From assembly GCA_030848705.1 (NCBI GenBank), contig CM061244.1, positions 47,967,190 to 48,031,189 on the forward strand: a stretch of DNA of 64,000 nt. The letters run 5' to 3'. A program made the translations under genes and the position numbers. This document shows, in pieces, positions 33,793 to 45,544 of the stretch. How positions within the stretch are numbered: the first letter of the stretch is position 1; every line of letters starts with the position of its first letter. This DNA comes from Heracleum sosnowskyi (Eukaryota; Streptophyta; Magnoliopsida; Apiales; Apiaceae). Below the pieces are notes generated by a model that had not been told where the DNA came from, did not search any database, and saw nothing but the letters and a program-made list of their open reading frames with translations.

Positions 33793-35098
33793 TGAAAGAC
33801 ATATGTATAGGCCTATTTGTAAACATCGAGGATACAACTCAGCTTAAACAAGTTTGTAATAAGTAAATAATAATTCAGTGTCACAGGAATCTCATAAAGT
33901 TATATCAGTCAAGAGAATGAAGATTAAAGTCATCATACAGACTTGAAGTGATTCTATATTGAAAGAAGTTCAATTTATTGATCAAGCCTCAGTGAAGTAT
34001 TCAAGGAAGTGGATTTATTAAATTGACAGAGATTTCAGAAGTGTGACAGCAAGAGTACAGATTACAGTGGTTGACCAAAGTCAAAAGAAGCTAATGGACC
34101 ACAGCTTAAAGTCAGAAGTATGATGAACAGACATTGCAGTTAGTCACTTATGAATCGGACAGTACATCAAGTGTCAACTTCATTCAGTGGAAATTCTTAA
34201 TCAAATTCAAGTGGTTCAAGGATTGTTTATGTTATCAAGAAAGGATATAAATTCTCTTTTATATTAGTTATTAATTTATTGAATAAATTAATTATAAGAA
34301 TTAATTTAAAAGTAGAATTAGAATTAAAGCTAGAATGACTATGAAAAATGAACTGGAATGACTATCAAGGATAGTCATCCCGATAGTCATGCCAGGTCAT
34401 TTTTTCATAAAAATGAACTGGAATGACTATCAAGGATAGTCATCCCGATAGTCATGTCAATTCAATTGCTAGTCATTCTAATTTAATTCTAATATTATGA
34501 TAGTCATTCCAAGCCAAAATGGTAGTCATTCTAGGCTTAAAATGATAGTCATTCCAAGTCATTTTTGATAGTCATTCTGAGAAAAAGAAACGTGCAGAAT
34601 GTGAAGGAGAATGAGATAATATCTAAAGCAGTTAACAGAAAGAAAACAACTACACATTCTCAAGAACACTGTCTCTTAACTGCTCATCAACTACCTGTAT
34701 TCAATTCGATCAGTAAATCATTTCTAGTCTTGATTATTATATCCAAACCACTAGAAATCATTTACTTGTACTGCTTTGACTATCTAGCGGATCTTTATCC
34801 CTAGAAATTATCTCGAACTATAATTTATCATTCTATCTTTTTATTACAAAAATAGATAAGTTCATGTCGAATTTATTCTAAATTTGTTTTAATTAGTTTG
34901 ATATTCAATCTTGTAATCAGTACAAAATTTGTAACACCTTTCAAGTTTAATATAAGTTATATTTAACTTGAATTTTGTTTCATTTAAATTCCTCAATAAT
35001 TTGTTCTTGAATTGTTTAATCCTAAAACGAACAAATTCGATAAAACAGTATAGTTTGTATTCAACCCCCCCCCCCTCTACAAACTTATCGGGACCTAA
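33793..35098 (+). repeat. Copia B 3' LTR, about 1.3 kb
   Basis: It starts TGAAAGACATATG and aligns with Copia A's LTR in the opposite orientation, with clear divergence. The terminal CA has decayed (ACCTAAAA). It contains a C homopolymer near 35065 and, at 34333-34580, about twelve copies of a GATAGTCATTCC motif in both orientations, including a tandem duplication of about 64 bp. Confidence 0.8.
34333..34580 (+). repeat. array of GATAGTCATTCC motifs in Copia B LTR
   Basis: About twelve copies in 250 bp occur in both orientations. Adjacent inverted copies (AATGACTATCAAGG then GATAGTCATCCC) would form hairpins. A smaller set occurs at the matching place in Copia A's LTR. Confidence 0.85.
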
Positions 35099-35100
35099 AA

Positions 35101-35759
35101 AGATATTTAGCTTATTCGAAAGTTTTTAATAAGAAACTATCGAAATAAGTTTCTTGTTTTCCTTAATTCAGTTCCACAGTTTTAATTATAAAACTATCGA
35201 AAATCTTCTTTTTGCCCACTTCGATGGTTTCTAATTAAGAAACTATCGAAATGGTTTTTCACCATTTCGATGGTTTTCAAAAGAATCTTCTCTTCTATCT
35301 CGACGGTTTCCAAAAAGGGAAACTATCGAACCTACTCATTTACAGTTTGGTCCTTGAGTATTTTTTCACTTTGCAGTAAAGATATTGCACTTCAATTTAA
35401 CCTTAACACACCTTATCAATCCTTCTTTTAGCTTCCAGGATGTATCAGGTCTGACTTAAATCAATTTCTTCTGAGACGATAAAACATGTTGATCTTCTTC
35501 AATTGTGCTGACACCTAGTGCAACTGGTCTGGTTCACAGATGACGAACACCGATCAATACCTCTATGTCTTCAATATAATACAATTGACAAGTCATTTGC
35601 CGTCTTGGTTGCTTCAATATAAAATCACTGAAATCCTTTGGTACTAACTCTGTATCACACAAACACTTCTGTAGTCTTGATTCTTTATTTGTCACTGAGG
35701 CCTGAACATATTAATGAACTTCTTTCCGTGACCTGTTTACGGACTTCAAGAATACATAC
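35101..35759 (-). repeat. decayed Copia LTR fragment, left part
   Basis: On the minus strand it resembles the Copia A LTR around the TCACTGAGGC / GAACTTCTTTC segment (35690-35730). At 35115-35330 it has repeated inverted GAAACTATCGAAA / TTTCGATGGTTTC motifs. The Tekay-like element is inserted at its right edge, and it appears to continue at 50466. Confidence 0.5.
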
Positions 35760-36330
35760 TGTAATAACCCGAATTTTTGGAAAAATTAAAACTTTTCTTA
35801 TTATGATTAAGTGCATCAGTGAATAGTGAATTTGGTGGATGAATAGTGATTTTGAGGATTAACAAAATTTTTCATGCCACCTATGTACGAGACGTAGTGT
35901 GGATATTCCGAAGTCATATTAGTGATCTACGGAGTAAATAAGTGAATGCAAAGACGATCGGAATTCAGAAATTCCAAATTTTATTTTGGTGAAGTATTTG
36001 ACCGGGCAGTGAATTATATATTATTATATTCAAGGAATGAGATATTAAATTAAGGATTTGAGGATTTAATATTTTGGAATTTTATTATATGTAATTTGAG
36101 AATTTAGAACGAAAACCACTGAGACAGTGAAACGAAGATACTAGAAACCGCTGATACTTTATAACGAGATTAAGCGATTAAGAGAACGAATCATGGATTG
36201 AGGATTGAAATTATGACAGGATTAAATATAGACATGGAAGTAACATGTAACAAAATTAATTCAAGAAATGCAACATTTGGATCATCCATGTGAAAGAAAA
36301 GCGAACCAGTAAAGCTACTTTAGCTAAGCT

Positions 36331-36380
36331 CATGCATGCACGACACGTGTCCCGGTGACTCACCAAAAGGTGATGACTCA
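36331..36380 (+). promoter_or_regulatory. RY / G-box / TGACTCA cluster in LTR
   Basis: Within 50 bp are CATGCATGCA (RY-type, 36331-36340), CACGTG inside ACACGTGT (G-box, 36344-36349) and two TGACTCA boxes (36356-36362 and 36374-36380). These are known plant B3 and bZIP binding sites. An identical cluster lies at 46116-46165. A regulatory role is inference. Confidence 0.5.
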
Positions 36381-38252
36381 CCACTTTTTAAACACAAATA
36401 TCAGAATTTTCATTATTATCAAGACAAAAAGAAAAGAAAAGGAAGAAGAAAATTCGGGAGAGAAAAATGAGAAGAAAAATGGGAGAGAAAGAAATGATCG
36501 TAACTTGAGATTCCGTGGTCCGTTTTTGGCGTTCTACCACTCGAATCGAAGCTCTCGAGAAGCCCGACGTAACCATGGTAAGAAATCACCTCAACCCCGT
36601 GATTTACCCCTTCGATTTCAGTGATTAACAGTCGGAGAAGATGATGAATAGTAACTTGTGTTTTGTTTTGTTTTTGGATATTGAGTTTGTAGCTTCCAAA
36701 GGTTGTATTAAGCAAGGATCTAAGGTTACATAAGGAATATAGCAGCAAGAAAGCTTGGATAAGGTATAAAACCTCTGCCCCTTTTTGTTATATGAGTTTT
36801 GTAATTGTTTTGATGTTTATGTAAAGTTAAAAGCATGACTAAGTGATTATATGAATTTTTGGTTGAGTTTGGAGGATGGGTTATGAATTTGTTGTGATTA
36901 TTCATGGAGGATTTGACTGAGTGGAGGGTGTATAAGGTGAATGGTGAGTTTGGGATTGTTTGGTATTGATTTGGGTGTGTTTTGAAAATGGAAAACGTTA
37001 CGATTATAGCCGTCGTAATGCCCATTTGATTTAAGGCTGTTTTAAGCAAGAATTACGAACTGGTCTGGTAATATTTTTGAACAGAACTGACCATGAACAT
37101 GTAGGTCTTGTTTTAAGGTTTGTTTTGGTATAAAGATCATGTCTATACGATTTACGGTTTAGGAGAAAAGTGAGTTATAGTAAACGCCGTTCGGGAGAAT
37201 GACTCATCTCTGTTCAGCAACTTTGAGGCTATATTTGGACCACTTCGGAGCCATATTAAAATGTGCAATTTTGAGGAATAATACTAGAGACAGTTGGGAA
37301 GGCTCACGAAAACGATTCGTATTAAAAAGATTATTTTTCGATTTTATAAAAATGTTTTAGTCGAGGTCGCGCAAGTGAAAACCACTAAGAGCATGACTTA
37401 GAAACCGATGTTGCAAATGGTTAAGTATAACTTGGATTTGAGGATGGATTTCGAACCAAACTTATGATATAAGTATTTGACGGATAACATGGACTTAGTA
37501 TGAGCCTATAACGAGTTAGTAATTCCTTGGTTGTGTTTCGCTTACGTGTTTAAGCGTTGAGTTATAAGTGGTTTATCGAGGGGATTAACCGTGTGTTTTC
37601 GTTTGACTTTGTCTAGATTGTCCGGCATCGTCGCGAACCCCTATCACTTCTCGAGCATCAGGCAAGATTTCTAAATCTATACTTTGAAGTATTGATTATA
37701 TATTACTGCTTTTGCCATGTGTGGAGTTATACAGTTTTTGCGATACATGTTATATATTGTATAAAATAGAATTTGACTTTTGGATATTATACGAGCTTTG
37801 AGATAATGTACTTACGAACCGGTATACCTTGTAGCTCTATGGATAAGAGCATGTTTATTGTTTCGACTTTAGACCGGGAGTCGATATTTTTGTTATATAG
37901 ATAGTCGTGGAAACCCGGAGGGATTCCAGCGGCAGAGTACTATTCATCTTGAGGAATATTATTATTAAACATTATTTATGTTCCGGAAAGTATTTATTAC
38001 TTGGAAATGATTTGATTATGGGCTTCTAAGCTAGATATGGGATATTAGTTAGAAGCCAGGTTTTTATAAAGGCCCTAGGTTAAGGGCGTATGATATTTCT
38101 TTAGATCAGAAGTAATTATATTTCTGTATATGTTAAGGATTATTTTCCGATAAAGATGTCGGGTAATTGTTATTCGAGGGTTAATTGTTTATTTAATGAA
38201 TATCATTTATATTCATTTGAGGACTATTGACTTTAAGAATATTATTTCGAAT

Positions 38253-39192
38253 ATTCATTCGAGGATTATTTATTTATTTAATGAATATTAGTTTTGGATA
38301 TTCATTCGAGGATTATTTATTTATTTAATGAATATTAGTTTTGGATATTCATTCGAGGATTATTTATTTATTTAATGAATATTAGTTTTGGATATTCATT
38401 CGAGGATTATTTATTTATTTAATGAATATTAGTTTTGGATATTCATTCGAGGATTATTTATTTATTTAATGAATATTAATTTCAAATATTCATTCGAGGA
38501 TTATTTATTTATTTAATGAATATTAGTTTTGGATATTCATTCGAGGATTATTTATTTATTTAATGAATATTAGTTTTGGATATTCATTCGAGGATTATTT
38601 ATTTATTTAATGAATATTAATTTCAAATATTCATTCGAGGATTATTTATTTATTTAATGAATATTAGTTTTGGATATTCATTCGAGGATTATTTATTTAT
38701 TTAATGAATATTAGTTTTGGATATTCATTCGAGGATTATTTATTTATTTAATGAATATTAGTTTTGGATATTCATTCGAGGATTATTTATTTATTTAATG
38801 AATATTAGTTTTGGATATTCATTCGAGGATTATTTATTTATTTAATGAATATTAGTTTTGGATATTCATTCGAGGATTATTTATTTATTTAATGAATATT
38901 AGTTTTGGATATTCATTCGAGGATTATTTATTTATTTAATGAATATTAATTTCAAATATTCATTCGAGGATTATTGATTTATTTAATGAATATTAGTTTT
39001 GGATATTCATTCGAGGATTATTTATTTATTTAATGAATATTAGTTTTGGATATTCATTCGAGAATTATTTATTTATTTAATGAATATTAGTTTCAAATAT
39101 TCATTCGAGGATTATTTATTTACTTAATGAATATTAGTTTTGAATATTCATTCGAGGATTATTTATTTATTTAATGAATATTAATTTTGAAT
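38253..39192 (+). repeat. 47-bp tandem stem-loop array, 20 units
   Basis: The phase marker ATTCATTCGAG recurs every 47 bp from 38253 to 39146, with a last variant at 39193. Each unit contains AATGAATAT and ATATTCATT, a perfect 9-bp inverted repeat around a 9-nt loop. The loop varies (TAGTTTTGG, TAATTTCAA, TAGTTTTGA) while the stem is almost constant. Confidence 0.96.
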
Positions 39193-40828
39193 ATTCATTT
39201 GAGGGTTACTTATTTAATAAATATTATTTTCAAAGCAACAAGAGGTTCTCAAAACAATGTTTTTTCCATTTAAATCTGTCTTGTAAAGAGGATTTAAATG
39301 CTCGCTCAACTATCAAAAATATGGGAAACCTGATTTAAGTGACTGCTACTCTTTTTAAACTCTCAACTCAAAACTGTCAGGGGACAGATATTTTCTCGAA
39401 GCAATTTAGTTGCTGCAAGTCAAATATTGTGTTACCACCTCAACGATCGAGGGGTAAATTCATGGAACAAGTCGATGTCCATTAACAAGCAGTAGCTTGG
39501 GAAATATTGGAGAATCTTCCTTTCCGACCTAGATATAACTACTTAGTGGAGTCGTATCAACAAGTGTTACACTTGGGGAAAGGAGGACGATATTTACGTT
39601 TCAGAGTCATGGATTTCATCTGAACTAGGAGTGGTGTAAGTGGTCTAGTTGCGCGGACCCATCCAACTTTTATTGGCCCAACCGTTGGCCGGGAGGTCAC
39701 TGTAAGGCGGTAGACAATGTCAGGCTGTCGTGATTCTTCCATCTACATGTAGAAAACTATTTGAGCGGTGCGACCTTCTACTGATCATAGCAAGGTTAGG
39801 CACAGCGGGCGCGGTAGCAACTCCTGTATTGGTTCATCATCCAATTTGGATATTCCTGCAACATGTATTGGGGTGAAGAACCGATCATGTTGGCAGGAGG
39901 TCGAAAAGTGTTTGGAAATGAAGTGTCAATAAATTCTTGCAACTTCATCTTTTATTTTATGAGTTATGACTCTGTGGATACCTTACATAACATGAGTTAT
40001 GGTAAGGGAGTTGTTTATACGGAATCACCTTATAACTTCATCTTTTAAGATATGTGTTGATATTCTGCTTACATAGCAGATATTTTTGGAAAGGTTATAT
40101 TGGTTTACTTTGAAACCTCATCTTCTATATTATACTAGAACTTTGTTCATAATATAGCAAAAGTTTGCAGAAATATTATGAAATGATATTTGAAGTACAA
40201 TAATGGTACTGTTTTTGGGAATACATTCCGATAAGGATATAATTTCAGTATCAAGATATTTTGACAAATTATTGTCTTATACCCGCTTTATTCTGGGTTG
40301 AGTTAAAGGCAGAATTATGCCATACTTTTATTTCCTTGCTGAGCTATCGCTCACTCTTGCTATTGTTTTATATATATTATATAGCAGCGAAGCAGGATGC
40401 CAATGGGACGGCACATACCCCGCAAGGCGTTTTCATAAACAGTTTCTAGCAGTGATCCCGAGAGTAGTACGAACTAATCGAATCGGGCTACAGCTGTTGG
40501 TATTCAACTTATGTATTGATATGAATGGTATGAGAGGATTGTGAGCATCAGAAGGCTAAGTTGGTAATGTAACATTTCCTAGAAATTGTATCAGTGACAG
40601 ATTCAAAGACATTTGGGTATTGTAATAAAAATTATTATTCCGCAGTTGTTGTATTGTGTCGTTTCTGAGACTCTAACCTGTGTGTGTGTGTGTGTGTGAG
40701 AGAGACACATATTGTGGGGTCATGAGCAGGTGAATTATGAACGTTGTGAGTAATACAGGTAAGGCAAGGAGTAAATGGATCGTGACTACTCTAAATCCCT
40801 GACCCCGGATTTGGGGCTGTTACAGAAA

Positions 40829-40840
40829 TGGTATCAGAGC
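40829..40840 (+). promoter_or_regulatory. primer binding site (initiator Met-tRNA)
   Basis: TGGTATCAGAGC, 4 nt after the 5' LTR. It is the same site as in the intact Tekay element. Confidence 0.92.
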
Positions 40841-43597
40841 GTTAGGTTACAGTCCTCAGAAACGATAGGAGATCGAGTCGTACAATACCCGTAATAATGA
40901 TAAGAGCATCTAGAGCTCAAATTGAGTTCGTAGTCGGGTTAGAGGACATGACCCTGACTGTTTAAGATGAAGCCCGAGAGGGGACTTCTTCTGGGAAACC
41001 GTACTTAGGACTTCGTGATTAGTCACCTCGAGTCGTATGAGTTATAGATTGATGGGATTCTGAGATACCAGACCCCGAGGCCTTCGAGTAGGCAATTGAT
41101 GATGCGTTCCTTGAAATGGACGGAGACCCGATAAAGGAAGATCCATAGGAGGATCTAGAGGAAGACCCCATAGTGGGTCAAGGAAAGAATCTTGTAGAGG
41201 ACGTGTTGATTGATAAAGATGTAGTATGTTACTTGAGGTCGTATAATAGGATCGGACGAACCTTCAGAGGTCAAATAAGTGTCGAGACGAGGGTTTAAGG
41301 ATCGTTTATGATTCATCGGGAGATATGACAAAGAAAATGGAATAGAGTCTCCAAAGTAGAAGAGGTAGAGGCAGTATAGCCAGTATCAGTGGATTGATTC
41401 GACTTGAACGAAACCTGTTACTCGTAGTCGGTTGTAGTTGCCCATAAGGAGGCGGCATACGTAAGAACCAAGGTGTTCAGATTTTTACGAACGATTAAGG
41501 GTACTTAGTTGCCTATAATAGTGAAAGGAATTGCTTTGGCTATGAGGTTTCAATCCCCCACGACCAGCAATTCCCCTGGAAATAGTGTCTATTACATCAT
41601 TGAGGGATTTTATTATCTCAAGGAGAATTTTGGGTATATGTACCATGTAAATGTTATTGTAAGACAAGCACGCTAAGGCGAAATCGAGAACGAGATTTAC
41701 CACCCTCAGGAAACCAGGAAGGAATTATGAGGATAGAACCGAAAGGTCGGAAATCAGATCCGAGCATTACTAGTGAGTAAATAGATTGATCAAATTTCCC
41801 TGATTTTGGAAAGAAATTCAGCAAATTTTGGCAAACCTTGTCTTTCTGATTACCAGAGGATGTCACCAAAGAGAGTGGAAACTAGGGTGAACCCTGTGGA
41901 TTGGGTAAGATGGCCGCTATATGGGTTGGTGGACAGACCCTGATTGCTACAACTGATGGTAAAGATAAAATGATGAAGTTGAGATTGGACGGTAAAGGCG
42001 AAATATATTTAAGGACCAAGACGGACTGAGAAATTCCGGGATTGACTTAAATGAAAAGGCTATTGGGCCAAAAGTGTTAAGCTTATGTAGCACACGGGAT
42101 TGATATGGGGAGAAGGAATATTGGGTACAAAGATGATTGAAATAGAGACCAGAATTAAGCTTGTAGTTTCTAATGATCTTCCGAAGTACCGCCCAGTCGA
42201 CATGTGGAATTGTCATTGCTATGGGCGACAACGGTATCGAAGTCTTCTTATAGAACAGAACGCTTACTTGAGATGTTTGCGCCTAGTCGAATAGAACTCC
42301 CTGCGATTGCAAATGCTGATGGTTAAATTCTTAGCGACTAATATAAGTCGGCAATGACGTAAGTATCGAACACCTTAGGGTGCGTGGAAAAGAAAAGCTT
42401 TGGAATTGAACGATTATCCATCAGAGGAGCCGACAAAAAAAAGGCATCCGTAGAGACCTTGGTAATACCCTCCCCATTTGCAAATTATGTGGGGTATTTC
42501 CCCAATCTATGATCTATCTTGACCTCTTTCCAAGAAAGAATTCTGATAAAGGGTATATTCCCTCTTTGAAGTTATTTTATAACACTTGTGTTAAATCATA
42601 ATTAATTTCAATTGTGATTAGAGGCTGTCACGATGCCTACTTTCAGGTTTTCGAAGCCCTGTCAAATGATGTTATTTAAGCTTTCACTTTTCTTCAAATA
42701 ATGAATGACCCTATGGTGATACCTCACCACTTGTATGTTAAGTACCAGTATCTTTCTGGTTATTCTTTTCTTTGTAGTTTCCTTGGAAACCGCACCTTTG
42801 GAATCTGTTCAATTTTAATCCAAGGTGTTCCTTTGAGAAATATTGTCGAATGGCGATAATCATTAAATTGATCTCGAATTGCTTTCATACTTTTCAACTT
42901 CCACTGAGACGAACAACCCTATACTTATAGGGGCTACAAGGACTATCTGTCTATGTGATAGAAGTCTGATGGGACGCCATCACTTGTAAGTTGTGAAATA
43001 CAAGAAGGCTAATTACCTTTAGTAATGTCTCAATCGAGGCACACAACGTTGAGTTCTTATGATCATGTTGATCTCTCGGTAAATTCTTTTACCTCCAATA
43101 AGGTTACCTTAAAACTCATAACCTTATGATCACCAGTGTGTGACGTTTTCCTTGATATGGGAGTTGTCTTTTCAAGGCCCCATAATTTTTGTTATCTTCA
43201 TTGAATTCCAAGGGGAGGCGAACCAGGTCAAATAAGTCAAAATTCGCTGATAGGAATTAGATTCGTAACGAAATCGCCTATGACAGGAGCGAATCCCTAA
43301 GACGAATAGAATGTTAGTGACATATCAATGAAATTGATTTATTCTGCCAAGGATGTTATGATAATGGAAAGCGTGTCAATTGATATATGTGAAAGGAATG
43401 GCGATGTGCCGTGAGCTCCAGTGACAACGGTGTTAGATAGATGCCCTATAGTGGAATTGAGATTTTGGAAGAGTTGTTTACGAATGGACACTACCTCTAG
43501 GTTAGCAAGATAAGTACTGACGATGGAGTCAGAGGGAGCTGGTATTGTGACTTGGGAGAGGTGCAGCGTGTGTTGTTTTAAAGGAATAATTTTCGGA
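40841..43597 (+). other. internal leader of non-autonomous element, no gene supported
   Basis: Over 2.7 kb there is no long frame. About 41090-41170 is rich in GA and would read as an acidic peptide if open. Part of 42430-43250 is T-rich and may be foreign sequence, but I found no boundaries. Frames here are under 100 codons and lack domains. Confidence 0.5.
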
Positions 43598-44163
43598 AAT
43601 ATATGGAGACCCGGATGAAAATGAAAGTTAAAGGATTAAAACAAGAAACCATGATTGTGACCGAGTATGAGGCCAAGTTTTCCGAATTATTGAGGTTTGT
43701 TCCGGAGTTTGTGAACACGGAATAAAAGAAATCCAGTAGGTTTCAACCAGGGCTACCTCCAACCAGCAGCCACTGTCAGGACCTTTAAATAGCAGGTACC
43801 CTTCTATACTAGGCAGACAAAGCTAATGTATCGTTGTATATCAAGAAGTTGCATGACAATTAAACCTTAAGGCCGAGCTGCTAAGGGAATAATTACAAGT
43901 AGAAATAGTCAATCGAGGGATTTTCCCATAAGACTGGTACATCCAGGTTCTGAACTAGAAATATGAAGTCGACACTTTTGATAGGCCTGATTCCTTTCAA
44001 GTTGGGAGAAGTTGATATGATAATAAGGATGTGTTGGTTGACACCCAATGGAGCCAATGGATTGCAAATAAAAAGAGTAATAAATAAAGGATGGAGAAAG
44101 ATTCAGAGATTCTTGAATATAGTTCAGACTAAGAAACTATTACGCCAGAGATACGAGGCTTAA
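43598..44163 (+). pseudogene. decayed gag and protease traces, Tekay type
   Basis: At 43598-43755 the translation resembles the Tekay gag core (EYEAKFSELLRFVPEF, against ETRFTELSRFVPTY in the intact copy), with an in-frame stop. At 43963-44163 an open frame contains PFKLGEVDMIIRMCWLT, matching the end of the Tekay protease (PFKLGEFDVILGMDWLT), followed by a linker match. The zinc knuckles and the DSGAT active site are not recognisable. Confidence 0.8.
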
Positions 44164-44329
44164 TTAGCTCTTATGGTTGACGCCAAGAAAAGAGATACCA
44201 AGTATAAAGGGAACTACAATGGTTTTGGGAGATTGTACAAGGTTTTAATGAGCTACCAGATATCGATTTGGATGACATGAGAATGAATAACGAGTATTCA
44301 GGTTATAGTGCCGCATCTCCTGTTAGCCT

Positions 44330-44830
44330 CAGTGAGAATGGAAGAGTTAGCGACTCAGTTACAAGAATTGCTGGGCAAGGATATGATAAGACCCAGTGTG
44401 CCACCGTGGAGAGCCCGGTGTTGTTGTAAGAGAGAAAGATGTTAGCACAAGATTATAGAATCTCGAGAGTTGTATGAGTTCGACATGGAGAATAGGTACC
44501 CTTGTAAATGATTGTTTGATCAGCGGAAGAACGCTGTGTATTTCCAAATTTATTTAAGAACTGGGTATCGCCAGTTGGAAGTTAAATCAGAAGATATACC
44601 CAAGACTGCGATTCGTACTAGGAATAGACACTTCGAGTTTTCAGTGAGGTTATTTTGGGTTGATTAATGCACCCACAAATTTTATGGAATGTAATGAATT
44701 GGCCTTGAGTTACCCGTGATAGTAGATAACATGAGATGGAGAAATGGCTAGAATTGACCTAGAATTATGACTGTGAGATACACTACCATCCGGGGAAGGC
44801 CAATGTGGTGGCCGATGCCCTTAATTAAAA
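44330..44830 (+). pseudogene. decayed reverse transcriptase and RNase H traces
   Basis: MEELATQLQELLGKDMIRPSV (read across about 44337-44400) matches the start of Tekay RT. Scattered RT matches follow with many stops. HYHPGKANVVADAL at about 44780-44820 matches the end of Tekay RNase H. The region between has lost the FIDD box and most of RNase H. Confidence 0.8.
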
Positions 44831-44859
44831 TGAGACAGAGATGGAATCCGAATGATCGG

Positions 44860-45515
44860 GAATTAAAGGATGAGATTTTACACAAAACCCAAGTTAGTCC
44901 AACAAACTAGAAAGACAAAAGATTTCACCAACAAGCGGCTAGTGACAGCCAAGACAGACAGAGAAAGTATGCGAACTAAGCCCGCAAGTATAGAGATAGT
45001 ACTGCTATTGATAAGCTAAATGGCATGTTGATGGATGACAAGCAAGTTTATGCTGGTGTATTTCTGTACAAACAAGATAGAGAGTATGAGGGTAAAGATT
45101 CGTGATGCTAAAGGTATCTCCATGGAAAGAATTAATGAGATTTGAAAAGAAAGGGAAATTGAGCCCGAGATTCATTGGGCCATCTGAGATTTTAAAACGC
45201 GTCAGGAAGGTGGCCTACGAGCCAGCCTTACCCCCCAAACTTGTAGAATGGTCATAACGGAGTTCATGTGTCAATGCTACGTCAGTATACTATAGATGCC
45301 CGACATATGTAGAGTACGAGCAGGTAGATATACAACCTGGTCTGACTTACAAAGAACAACCTGAGGAAATCACGGATATAAAAGAACAAGTGCTAAGAGA
45401 CGAGGTTGCCAAGCTAGTGAGAGGTTTGTGGAAAATCAAGAAGTGGAAGAATCCACTTGGGAGTTAGAAAGGGCAATGGGAGAGAAGTACCCCCAGTTAT
45501 TCCTAAGCTGATTCC
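44860..45515 (+). pseudogene. integrase ends and chromodomain remnant, core deleted
   Basis: A short match to the start of the integrase finger near 44865-44890 passes directly to sequence normally beyond the catalytic core (DRQRKYA, near 44955), so the DDE core is absent. At 45110-45290 KKGKLSPRFIGP and VHVSML match the GPY/F-like module, and 45350-45510 matches the chromodomain in broken frames. Confidence 0.78.
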
Positions 45516-45531
45516 GGGACGGAATCCTTTT

Positions 45532-45544
45532 AAGGAGGGGAGAC
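45532..45544 (+). promoter_or_regulatory. polypurine tract of non-autonomous element
   Basis: AAGGAGGGGAGAC directly before the 3' LTR. Confidence 0.88.

Larger units (their letters stand above)
35760..40824 (+). repeat. 5' LTR of non-autonomous element, 5065 bp
   Basis: It starts TGTAATAACCC and ends GGGGCTGTTACA. Contents in order: a regulatory-looking cluster at 36331-36380, a purine-rich stretch (36415-36500), a 47-bp tandem array (38253-39192), an AATAAA-type signal near 40625 and a GT/GA microsatellite at about 40679-40706. Short frames inside it (36355-36624, 39863-40048 and others) recur in the other LTR but show no domain. Confidence 0.95.

Noticed and set aside
36355..36624. 89-codon frame inside the giant LTR (also at 46140-46409)
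   Set aside because: It reads a purine-rich low-complexity stretch, has no domain, and is preserved in both LTRs only because they are near-identical.
38253..39192. CRISPR-like regular repeats
   Set aside because: The 47-bp units are contiguous with no unique spacers, lie in a plant LTR, and recur in the partner LTR. They are a tandem satellite-like array.
40679..40706. GT/GA microsatellite as a functional element
   Set aside because: An ordinary dinucleotide repeat, differing by one GA between the LTRs.
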